From CAZUDO01 sp964618895 (GTDB lineage Bacteria > Desulfobacterota > Binatia > DP-6): a stretch of 64,000 bases of DNA. The position numbers and the translations under genes were made by a program. The stretch is taken from the NCBI GenBank assembly GCA_964618895.1, contig CAZUDO010000010.1:102127-166126 (forward strand). Reading direction: 5' to 3'. This document shows, one piece after another, positions 44,224 to 51,796 of the stretch. Below the pieces are notes generated by a model, which worked only from the letters and a program-made list of their open reading frames with translations, had not been told where the DNA came from and searched no databases. How positions within the stretch are numbered: position 1 is the stretch's first letter; each line of letters begins with the position of its first letter.

Positions 44224-45072
44224 GTGGCACGCGGCGCGCGCGACGGGGCGGACGCCGCCTGGCACCGGTGTCCCGCCTGCGGGGAGATCGTCTACCGGCG
44301 CCTGCTCGTGCGGCGGCTGTCCGTGTGCCCTCGCTGCGGACACCACCTGCGCCTCGGTGTGGCGCAGCGGCTCGCGCTCCTCGCCGACCGGGATTCGTTC
44401 GTCGAGCGCGATGCCGACGTCCTGGCCGCCGACCCCCTCGTCTTCCGCGATCGGATCTCCTACCCGGAGCGGCTGGCCGCGGCCCGGCAGGCCACCGGCC
44501 GGTCCGAGGCGATCCTCACCGGAACGGCCCGCATCGGCGATCACCCCGCCGCCATCGGCATTTTCGACTTCACCTTCCTCGGGGGCACGATGGGGACGGG
44601 GGTCGGCGAGCGGCTGGCACGTCTGATCGAGCATGCGGTGGACACGCCGTTGCCACTGGTCGTCGTCGCCGCGTCAGGCGGTGCCCGCATGCAGGAGGGC
44701 ATCTTCTCGCTGGTGCAGATGGCGAAGGTGTCGGTGGCGCTCGCCCGCCTGCGCACGGCGCGGGTGCCGTTCCTGTCCGTCCTGACCGACCCGACCACCG
44801 GAGGCGTGGCGGCGTCGTTCGCCCTGCTCGGCGATGTGAATCTGGCCGAGCCCGGTGCGCTGATCGGCTTTGCGGGTCCACGTGTGATCGAGCAGACCAT
44901 CAACCAACGCCTGCCGGCGGGGTTTCAGCGCGCGGAGTTCCTGCTCGAGCACGGCATGGTCGACCGTATCGTCCCGCGGGCGGCGCTCCGCACGACCCTC
45001 GCCCAGCTGCTGGATCTGCTCGCCGGTCCGGCCCGTGTCTCGGAACGGCGGCGCAAAGGGGCGCGGGTGTGA
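44224..45072 (+). CDS. accD: acetyl-CoA carboxylase carboxyltransferase subunit beta
   Basis: A 282-residue beta subunit of the malonyl-CoA-forming carboxyltransferase. The N-terminal zinc ribbon has Cys16, Cys19, Cys35 and Cys38 (CPACG, CPRCG). The crotonase-like core shows VVVAASGGARMQEG, MAKVSVALARL, SVLTDPTTGGVAASFA and GFAGPRVIEQTI. GTG 44224 is the only sensible start. Its partner accA is not in the window. It overlaps folC (GTGA), the common accD-folC pair. Confidence 0.96.
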   Translation: MARGARDGADAAWHRCPACGEIVYRRLLVRRLSVCPRCGHHLRLGVAQRLALLADRDSFVERDADVLAADPLVFRDRISYPERLAAARQATGRSEAILTGTARIGDHPAAIGIFDFTFLGGTMGTGVGERLARLIEHAVDTPLPLVVVAASGGARMQEGIFSLVQMAKVSVALARLRTARVPFLSVLTDPTTGGVAASFALLGDVNLAEPGALIGFAGPRVIEQTINQRLPAGFQRAEFLLEHGMVDRIVPRAALRTTLAQLLDLLAGPARVSERRRKGARV

Positions 45073-46391
45073 CGGAGGCCTATCGACAGACCCTCGACTA
45101 TCTCGTCGGGCTCGAGGTGTCCTCCGGGTGGGATATGAAGCTGGAACGTATGCAGGCCGCGCTTGCCCGCCGCGGGCACCCCGAGCGGCGTTGGGCCGCG
45201 GTCCATGTGGCTGGCACCAACGGCAAGGGCTCGACGGCCGCCATGATCGACGCGGTACTCACCGCCGCCGGACTCCGGACGGGTCTGTACACGTCGCCGC
45301 ACCTGGTCGACTTCACGGAACGGATCCGGGTCGGGGGGGGCACCATTCCCCGCGCCACGGTGGTCGAGCTGGTCGGTGAGCTGCGCGCGGACCTGACCGC
45401 GGCAGGGCTCGCCCTGACGCACTTCGAGTTCGTCACCCTGCTCGCGTTCGAGTGGTTTGCGCGGGTCGGGATCGAGGTCGGGGTGATCGAGGTCGGGCTC
45501 GGTGGACGTCTCGATGCCACCAACGTCGTGCAGCCCGTGGTCACGGCCATCACCACCATCGCGCACGACCACGAAGCGTGGCTGGGGTACGACCTCGCCT
45601 CGATCGCGAGGGAGAAGGCCGGCATCGTGAAGCGCGGCGTCCCGATCGTGCTCGGCCGGCTCCCGCCCGAGGCCGAGACTGTGATTGCCGCCGAGGCCAC
45701 GCGGCAGGCGGCCCCCGTGGCGCGCGTCGGCATCGACGGCGTGCTTGCGGGCCCCGCCGATCGACTCGTGTTCCGGGGCCCGGGAGTGGTCTGGGAGGGA
45801 CTCCACCTGGCGCTCCCGGGCGCGTTCCAGCGTGACAACGCGGCGGTCGCGCTGCTCACGCTGGCCCGCTCCGGGATCGCCGTGTCCGCCGATGCCGTGC
45901 GCGCCGGGTTGGCCCGTGTGCGTTGGCCAGGACGGTTGGCGGTGGTGCCGGACGAGTCGGTGGTGGTGCTGGACGGTGCACACAATCCCGCCGGGACGGC
46001 CGTCCTGGCACGCGAACTGCCGGCCGTCGTGGGTGCGCGCCGGGTGGTGCTGCTGTTTGCCGTCATGGCGGACAAGCCGTGGCGGACGATGGTGGCGCCG
46101 TTGCTGCCGCTCGTGTCGGAAGCCATCGTCACTGCCGTCGGGCGCCGAGCCGCGCGTCCGTCGACGCTCAAGGCGGCGTTCGACGCCATCGTGCCGACCC
46201 AGGCGGTGGACGACCCGCAGGCCGCGCTCGCGGCCGCCCTCGCGGCCGCCGGGCCGGAGGGGGCGGTGCTGGTCACGGGCTCGCTGTTCCTGGTGGGAGA
46301 AGTATACGCCGGACTCGCCGCCACGCGTGCGCGGCCGCTGTTCGAGCCCTGGCACGCCCCGGGGGGCGGTGGTACAGAAGCCGCCCTATGA
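45069..46391 (+). CDS. folC: bifunctional folylpolyglutamate synthase / dihydrofolate synthase
   Basis: A 440-residue Mur-ligase-family enzyme that adds glutamate to dihydropteroate or folates. The ATP loop is GTNGKGST (49-56). YTSPHLVDFTERIRV, VIEVGLGGRLDATNVV, TTIAHDHEAWLG, IAREKAGI and LDGAHNPAG are all in order. The GTG start overlaps the accD stop and the TGA overlaps the lptD ATG. An open frame upstream of 45069 only shadows accD. Confidence 0.95.
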   Translation: MTEAYRQTLDYLVGLEVSSGWDMKLERMQAALARRGHPERRWAAVHVAGTNGKGSTAAMIDAVLTAAGLRTGLYTSPHLVDFTERIRVGGGTIPRATVVELVGELRADLTAAGLALTHFEFVTLLAFEWFARVGIEVGVIEVGLGGRLDATNVVQPVVTAITTIAHDHEAWLGYDLASIAREKAGIVKRGVPIVLGRLPPEAETVIAAEATRQAAPVARVGIDGVLAGPADRLVFRGPGVVWEGLHLALPGAFQRDNAAVALLTLARSGIAVSADAVRAGLARVRWPGRLAVVPDESVVVLDGAHNPAGTAVLARELPAVVGARRVVLLFAVMADKPWRTMVAPLLPLVSEAIVTAVGRRAARPSTLKAAFDAIVPTQAVDDPQAALAAALAAAGPEGAVLVTGSLFLVGEVYAGLAATRARPLFEPWHAPGGGGTEAAL

Positions 46392-49300
46392 ACGGCCGAG
46401 GGGTGGGACGGGACGCGGCCGACGCCACTCGTCGCCGGGTCCCGATGCTCGCCCTGGCGCTACTCCTGGTGGGCCTCGGGATCGCCATGGCGGATGACGG
46501 CGGGGAGGTCCGCGTCCGCTCGGGGCCGGGGGCGGAAGCGACGGTCTCGATCGGTGTCGGTCCGGCCGTGCAGGTCGAGGACCGGACACCGGGAGCCCAT
46601 CCCGCCACCGACAAGGCCGCGGGTCATGGGGAGACGTTCGCGGGCGAGGTGACGTTCCTCCTGCGCTCGCATCGGCTCACTCGTCCCGCGACCGTCGATG
46701 TGGCCGACCCGGTGGTGAGCGCCATCCGGCTCTTTCCCGACGCCGACGGGACGATGGTGAGCATTTTCGTCCGCCAGCCCGTCACCTATTCCATCTCCAA
46801 GCCGACGCCGGCCGGTGAGGTGCGGGTGAGGGTGCGGGGCAAAGCGCGGCCACTGACGATCACCACCACCGCACGCGGGCGCCAGGAGGTGAAACGGCCG
46901 GAGCCGACCGGGGAGGGTGAGGTCGGGCTCGACGCCGAATCGCTGTCCTATGACCAACAGACCAATACCCTGACCGCACGCGGCGGGGTCACGCTCACGC
47001 GCGGTGACACCACGCTCACGGCCGACGAAGTGCTCTACGACCGCGCCAATTCGGTCGCGCAGGCCAAAGGACACGTCGTGATCACCGATCCGCAGGCCAC
47101 GGTCACGGGGAGCTTCGCGCATCTCAACCTCGACGACGAATCGGGCTGGATCGAGACGGCGGACGCGACGCTCGAACCCACGGGATACAGCCTGCTCGCC
47201 GGGCGCCTCGAGAAGCGGGGGGGGCCGCGCTACAGCGTGGCCGACGGCGTGTTCACGACCTGCGAGTGCGGCGGTCTCGAGCGGCCGTCGTGGAGCATCG
47301 CCGCCCGGCAGACGGAGGTCCAGTTGGAGGGGTCGGGCGTAGCCCGCGGAGCGACGTTCCGCGTGAAGGACGTTCCCGTGCTCTACCTTCCCTACTTCGT
47401 CTTCCCGGTGGCGACGAAACGCCAGAGCGGGTTCCTGCTGCCCCGGCTCGGCTACTCGAACTTGCGCGGATTCCAGTACGAGCAGCCGTTCTACTGGGCG
47501 ATCGACAAGAGCAGCGACGCCACGATCGGCGTCGACGTGGAAACCGCCGCGCGCGTCGGGGTTGCCGGCGAATATCGCTACGCCCTCTCGAAGCGGACCA
47601 AGGGCCAGTTCACGGCGGCATACTACAACGACCGCATCGGTGGTCTGGAGAGCCAGGGACCGACGGAAGAGGTGATGCCCGAGACGCCGGAGAACCGCTT
47701 TCTCATCGCCGGACGGCACGTCCAGCCGTTCCTCGCGGGCAGCAAGCTGTACGTCGACATGCTCGCGGTGAGCGACGACGAGTTCTTTCGTGACATCAAC
47801 ACGTTGGGTTTCGTCGGCGGCGGCGAGGTGGCGTTCCGGACCACACGCTTCACGACCTCGCGCGCCGAGATGCTGAAGACCTGGCGCGGTGGACTGGCGT
47901 CGCTGCAGACGACCTACTATCAGGACCTGCAGGATCCCCAGGACGTCACCGTGCAGCGCCTGCCGACCGCGTTCGTCGAGCACTCGCTGCCGCTGTGGGG
48001 GGATCGGGTGGTGGCGCGGCTGGCCGGCGAAGGGAGCAGCTTCTGGCGCCAGGAGGGCTTCGACGGGCTGCGCGCCGACCTGGCCCCGGAAGTGTTCGTG
48101 CCGTTCAACCTGGGCACGTGGCTGTCAGGATCGGTCACGGGGCAGCTGCGGGAGACGGCATATCACCTGTACGACCGCGAGCAGGTGGCGATTGTGGTGG
48201 AGGACCCCGGGACGGCGCTACCGCCGGAGCGCTTCCGGACCTTCCCGCGGCTGTTCGAACCGCTCGATCGCACCTACACCCGCGAGCTGGCGACGGTACA
48301 GGGGCGCGTGGGCACGACGGTCCAGCGCGTCTTCGACTTCCCCTACCTCGGGCTCGGCAAGATCATGCACACGATCGAGCCGGAGCTGCAGTACCTGTTC
48401 GTTCCGCGAACCCAGCGGTTCGACGACAGCGCCGATCTCGGAAGCCAGACGGCGTTCGTCGATGGATACTTGTTCGACGAGAAGGACGCCATCCGGCAGC
48501 GCAATTTCATCTCGTATGGGGTGGTGACCCGCGTGCTTGGCCGTCCGGCCCTCCCGGAGCCGGTGGAGGGGGTGCCCGTCGCGGCCCCTGCGGACACGAG
48601 CGCTGCGCCGCCGAGTCCCAAGCCGGCGGCGCCGGCAGGACCGCCCCGGGAGCTGCTACGCGCGAGCATCCTGCATGGCTACGATGTCTCGCGCACGCTG
48701 GTCGGCAGCAGTCACGCCAGCGACGTGGACTTCGGCATCCACCTCGCGCCCGCGGACTACCTGTCGCTCACCTACAACACGACGGCCAGCTTCCAGTCGC
48801 AGCCGATCGTATCGTGCGGCGACCCGTCGGCCCCGACCAAACAATGCCGCGCCTCCAACGTGCGCGGGCAAGCGGTCGGCGCCGTACTGCGGGAGCCCGG
48901 CTGGACGGCGCCTGCGAAGGGCCACGGGCTGCAACGTCCGAGCGCGATCGGCGTGTCGTACCGGTTCGTCGCCAAGGACGTGAATCAGGCGATCGGGCTC
49001 GGGCCCCCCGGATCACTCCTCTTCCAGGCCAACGGGGTCGACGAGATCGACGGCGGCCTCTACCTGCGGCTGGGCGACTACCTCGGGTTCACGTTCCTGT
49101 CGCGCTACACGCTCGATACGACGCAGGCCGTGAACTCGGCCAATCAGCCCGTCACGCTCGGGCCGCACTTTCTCGAGCGCGACTACCTGCTGCGGTTGAT
49201 CTCGCGTTGCAACTGCTGGGCGATCGATGTGGGTCTGGCGGACAAATTCAACCCCGACGAGCGCCTGTTCCGCATCCAGTTTACGCTCGTCGGCCTGGGT

Positions 49301-49402
49301 TCCGTCGGTCCCTCGCCCGGACAGCTCAACTACGTGGGCGTCGGCCCGGGGCAGCCGGCATCGGGGCATGGCCCCGGCTTTACTGGCGGAGGGTTCTACT
49401 GA
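46388..49402 (+). CDS. lptD: LPS-assembly outer-membrane protein LptD, with extra N-terminal beta domain
   Basis: A 1004-residue precursor. A signal peptide (about residues 1-35, ending AMA-DDG) is followed by a region of about 85-152 (VSAIRLFPDADGTMVSIFVR) that resembles an AMIN-type beta domain. The OstA/LptA-like jellyroll (LDAESLSYDQQTNTLTARGG to TADATL, about 180-262) comes next, then the long beta-barrel. Cysteines 292/294 (TTCECGG) and 941/943 (RCNCW) match the pairs oxidised in E. coli LptD. It inserts LPS into the outer leaflet with LptE, which I do not see here. A low-complexity Ala/Pro loop occurs near residue 735. It overlaps folC and the next gene. Confidence 0.93.
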   Translation: MNGRGVGRDAADATRRRVPMLALALLLVGLGIAMADDGGEVRVRSGPGAEATVSIGVGPAVQVEDRTPGAHPATDKAAGHGETFAGEVTFLLRSHRLTRPATVDVADPVVSAIRLFPDADGTMVSIFVRQPVTYSISKPTPAGEVRVRVRGKARPLTITTTARGRQEVKRPEPTGEGEVGLDAESLSYDQQTNTLTARGGVTLTRGDTTLTADEVLYDRANSVAQAKGHVVITDPQATVTGSFAHLNLDDESGWIETADATLEPTGYSLLAGRLEKRGGPRYSVADGVFTTCECGGLERPSWSIAARQTEVQLEGSGVARGATFRVKDVPVLYLPYFVFPVATKRQSGFLLPRLGYSNLRGFQYEQPFYWAIDKSSDATIGVDVETAARVGVAGEYRYALSKRTKGQFTAAYYNDRIGGLESQGPTEEVMPETPENRFLIAGRHVQPFLAGSKLYVDMLAVSDDEFFRDINTLGFVGGGEVAFRTTRFTTSRAEMLKTWRGGLASLQTTYYQDLQDPQDVTVQRLPTAFVEHSLPLWGDRVVARLAGEGSSFWRQEGFDGLRADLAPEVFVPFNLGTWLSGSVTGQLRETAYHLYDREQVAIVVEDPGTALPPERFRTFPRLFEPLDRTYTRELATVQGRVGTTVQRVFDFPYLGLGKIMHTIEPELQYLFVPRTQRFDDSADLGSQTAFVDGYLFDEKDAIRQRNFISYGVVTRVLGRPALPEPVEGVPVAAPADTSAAPPSPKPAAPAGPPRELLRASILHGYDVSRTLVGSSHASDVDFGIHLAPADYLSLTYNTTASFQSQPIVSCGDPSAPTKQCRASNVRGQAVGAVLREPGWTAPAKGHGLQRPSAIGVSYRFVAKDVNQAIGLGPPGSLLFQANGVDEIDGGLYLRLGDYLGFTFLSRYTLDTTQAVNSANQPVTLGPHFLERDYLLRLISRCNCWAIDVGLADKFNPDERLFRIQFTLVGLGSVGPSPGQLNYVGVGPGQPASGHGPGFTGGGFY

Positions 49403-50220
49403 TGAAGGGTATCGTCTTGGCCGGGGGGCTGGGCACCCGGCTCCTGCCGCTCACGCGCATCACCAACAAGCATCTGCTGCCGGTGTTCGACCGGCCGATG
49501 ATCTTCTACCCCCTGCAGGCGCTCATCACGGCCGGCATCACGGACATCCTGCTGGTCACGGGCGGGCCGCACGCCGGCGACTTCCTCAGCCTCCTCGGCA
49601 ACGGCCAGGAGTTCGGGCTGCGGCATCTCAACTACACCTACCAGACGGGCGAAGGCGGGATCGCGGCCGCGCTGTCGCTTGCCGAGCACTTCGCGGACGG
49701 CGAGCGCATCTGCGTGATTCTGGGCGACAACCTGGTCGAGGGCTCGATCGCGCCGGCGGTGGCGCGTTTCCGGCGCCAGCGGACCGGGGCGCGGGTCATC
49801 CTGAAGGAGGTGCCGGACGCTGAGCGGTTCGGGGTCGCCAGCCTCCGCGATGGGCGGATCGTCGGCATCGAGGAGAAGCCCAAGCGCCCGAAGACCAACT
49901 ACGCGGTCACGGGAATCTACCTGTACGACGCGGGCGTGTTCGATGCCATCCGGACGCTCAAGCCCTCGGCCCGCGGCGAGCTCGAGATCACGGACGTGAA
50001 CAACTGGTACCTGTCGCGGGGCGAGCTCGAGTGCGAGCTGCTGGACGGCTGGTGGACGGACGCCGGGACGTTCGAGTCGTTGCATCGGGCGGGCAACCTG
50101 GTGGCGGAGACCGGGGCCAACCGGACGGACGGACCGGCGACGCGGGTGCCGCCCCGCGAGGCGGGACCCCAATCCGGGACCAGGCCCAGAAAGGTGGGCA
50201 GCCGCCCGCGCCGGCGCTGA
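49402..50220 (+). CDS. sugar-1-phosphate nucleotidyltransferase (RmlA-like)
   Basis: A 272-residue nucleotidyltransferase, most like glucose-1-phosphate thymidylyltransferase. MKGIVLAGGLGTRLLPLT is the NTP-binding signature. NKHLLPVFDRPMIFYPL, ILGDNL (metal-binding Asp), GIEEKPKRPKTNYAVTGIYLYD and WWTDAGTFESL are RmlA family blocks. The last 30 or so residues are Pro/Arg-rich and unconserved. The ATG overlaps the lptD stop (TGATG). With the dehydratase that follows it could start dTDP-deoxysugar synthesis for surface polysaccharide, but rmlC and rmlD are absent, so the final sugar is unknown. Confidence 0.85.
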   Translation: MKGIVLAGGLGTRLLPLTRITNKHLLPVFDRPMIFYPLQALITAGITDILLVTGGPHAGDFLSLLGNGQEFGLRHLNYTYQTGEGGIAAALSLAEHFADGERICVILGDNLVEGSIAPAVARFRRQRTGARVILKEVPDAERFGVASLRDGRIVGIEEKPKRPKTNYAVTGIYLYDAGVFDAIRTLKPSARGELEITDVNNWYLSRGELECELLDGWWTDAGTFESLHRAGNLVAETGANRTDGPATRVPPREAGPQSGTRPRKVGSRPRRR

Positions 50221-50244
50221 TGGTCCGCAGGCACAGGCCTCGGC

Positions 50245-50250
50245 TATAGT
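50245..50250 (+). promoter_or_regulatory. candidate -10 element giving a leaderless rfbB-like mRNA
   Basis: TATAGT (5/6 match) ends 8 bp before the ATG at 50259, in the 38-bp gap between the two sugar genes. The matching -35 region is poor (TGGTCC at 50221-50226, 18-bp spacer). Transcription would begin at or next to the start codon. Confidence 0.4.
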
Positions 50251-50258
50251 CGGGACGC

Positions 50259-51308
50259 ATGCGCGCGCTCGTCACAGGAGCTGCCGGGTTCATCGGAACC
50301 AATTTCGTCCGCCAGACGCTGGCGCGTCGCACGGCGGATGGCGCCCCCGCGGTGGTGCGGCTGGTGGCCGTCGATCTCCTCACCTACGCCGGCAACTACG
50401 CCAACCTGGCCGGTCTGGAGACCGATGCGCGCTTCCGGTTCGTCCGCCACGACATCGCCGATCGCGACGCCATGGCGCGCCTGGTCGAGGAAGAGGCGAT
50501 CGAGGTGGTGGTCAACTTCGCCGCCGAATCGCACGTCGACCGCAGCATCGTCGACAGCGGGCCCTTCCTGCGCACCAACGTCCACGGTACCCTGGCGCTG
50601 CTCGAGGCCGTGCGCGGGCGGGCAGGGTTCCGTCGCTTTCTGCAGGTGTCCACGGACGAGGTCTACGGCAGCGTCGCGTCGGGCCGGGCGAGCGAGGCGT
50701 GGCCCATGCACGCCTCCAGCCCGTATGCCGCCAGCAAGGCGTCGGCCGACGCCTTCGTGCAAGCCTACGGGATCACGCACGGCGTTCCCGTGGTGATCAC
50801 GCGCTGCTCCAACAACTACGGACCGTATCAGTTCCCGGAGAAACTGATCCCCCTGTTCGTCACCAACGCGCTCGACGGGCACCCGTTGCCGCTCTACGGC
50901 GACGGGATGAACGTGCGCGACTGGATCCACGTCGAGGACCACGCCGAGGCGCTCTGGCACGTTCTCGGGCTCGCCGGTGCCGAGGGCGAGGTGTTCAACG
51001 TCAGCGCCGAGAACGAGGTGCCGAATCGCGTCGTCACCGACGAGATACTCCGCCTGCTCGCGCGCCCGCCCGATCTGGTACGCTACGTGGCCGACCGCCC
51101 CGGACACGACCGCCGGTACGCGCTCGACTCGAGCAAGGTGCGCGCCACTGGCTGGAACCCGCAGCGCACGTTCGCCGACGGGCTGGCCGGCACGGTGATC
51201 TGGTACCGCGACCAGCGCCCGTGGTGGGAGGCCATCAAGAGCGGCGCCTACCGCGACTACTACGAGCGCATGTACGGCGATCGCCTGCGCGCGGGAACGA
51301 AGTCGTGA
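50259..51308 (+). CDS. dTDP-glucose 4,6-dehydratase-like NAD-dependent epimerase/dehydratase
   Basis: A 349-residue extended short-chain dehydrogenase. The NAD loop GAAGFIG is at the N terminus. DLLTYAGNYANL, the ESHVDRSI block, STDEVYG and the catalytic Tyr-x3-Lys (YAASK) are those of RmlB. NNYGPYQFPEKLIPLF, GDGMNVRDWIHVEDH and DRPGHDRRYALD follow. It converts dTDP-glucose to the 4-keto-6-deoxy sugar. No Shine-Dalgarno sequence is visible before the ATG. It overlaps the cupin gene (GTGA). Confidence 0.9.
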   Translation: MRALVTGAAGFIGTNFVRQTLARRTADGAPAVVRLVAVDLLTYAGNYANLAGLETDARFRFVRHDIADRDAMARLVEEEAIEVVVNFAAESHVDRSIVDSGPFLRTNVHGTLALLEAVRGRAGFRRFLQVSTDEVYGSVASGRASEAWPMHASSPYAASKASADAFVQAYGITHGVPVVITRCSNNYGPYQFPEKLIPLFVTNALDGHPLPLYGDGMNVRDWIHVEDHAEALWHVLGLAGAEGEVFNVSAENEVPNRVVTDEILRLLARPPDLVRYVADRPGHDRRYALDSSKVRATGWNPQRTFADGLAGTVIWYRDQRPWWEAIKSGAYRDYYERMYGDRLRAGTKS

Positions 51309-51676
51309 GCGCCCCACCTGCCGGTTCTCGTGCGGCGCGGATGGTCCCCAAGCCGTGGGGTCACGAACTCGTGTGGGCGGAAACGACGCGCTACGTGGGC
51401 AAGATCCTGCACATCAACGCCGGCGAGGCGTTGAGCCTGCAGTATCACCAGGTCAAGGACGAGACCATCCGGGTGCTCGGGGGGCGGCTCGAGCTGCAGG
51501 TCGGGCCGGAAGACGATCCGCCGCGGCGGGTGCAGCTCGGGCCCGGAGACTCGTGGCACATTCCGCCCGGCACCCGGCACCGGATGACGGCGCTCGAAGA
51601 TACCGACGTGCTGGAAGTCTCGACCCCGGAGCTCGACGACGTCGTCCGTCTGCAGGACCGCTACCGGCGTGTCTGA
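51305..51676 (+). CDS. small cupin protein related to the mannose-6-phosphate isomerase C-terminal domain
   Basis: A 123-residue single-domain cupin. VPKPWGHELVWAETTRY, GEALSLQYHQVKDETIRVLGG (cupin motif 1) and GDSWHIPPGTRHRMTA (motif 2) resemble the cupin half of type II phosphomannose isomerases and sugar-phosphate cupins. His and Glu metal ligands are present. It is too short and too different to be RmlC. Its start overlaps the dehydratase stop, so it probably acts on the same sugar pathway; the reaction is unknown. A strong hairpin follows 1 bp after the stop. Confidence 0.75.
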   Translation: MSAPPAGSRAARMVPKPWGHELVWAETTRYVGKILHINAGEALSLQYHQVKDETIRVLGGRLELQVGPEDDPPRRVQLGPGDSWHIPPGTRHRMTALEDTDVLEVSTPELDDVVRLQDRYRRV

Positions 51677-51677
51677 G

Positions 51678-51722
51678 CCGGGCCTGCGCACGCGCCTGGG
51701 CGGGCGCCGTGCGCAGGCCCGG
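51678..51722 (+). terminator. 15-bp-stem hairpin after the sugar genes
   Basis: CCGGGCCTGCGCACG (51678-51692) is perfectly complementary to CGTGCGCAGGCCCGG (51708-51722), with a 15-base GC-rich loop, starting directly after the cupin stop. A second 7-bp stem (51733-51739 with 51745-51751) follows. No T-tract is present, so it may act as an L-shaped terminator or an mRNA 3'-end stabiliser. It separates the long 35-51.7 kb operon from the gsp cluster. Confidence 0.75.
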
Positions 51723-51755
51723 AGTGGGGCGGGCGGCGCCTTTCGCGCCGCTGGC

Positions 51756-51784
51756 TTGCCGCTGCGAAGGCCGGCGGGTATGCT
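51756..51784 (+). promoter_or_regulatory. candidate promoter of gspE
   Basis: TTGCCG (51756-51761, 4/6) and TATGCT (51779-51784, 4/6) are 17 bp apart, just after the hairpins that end the preceding operon. The predicted start near 51791 leaves a leader of only about 5 bases before the gspE ATG at 51797, and no Shine-Dalgarno sequence is seen. Confidence 0.5.
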
Positions 51785-51796
51785 TCCCAATCGATC

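Noticed and set aside
44268..45068. Extension of folC upstream through accD
   Set aside because: The open frame there is an Arg-rich shadow of accD; the GTGA overlap at 45069 starts the real FolC sequence.
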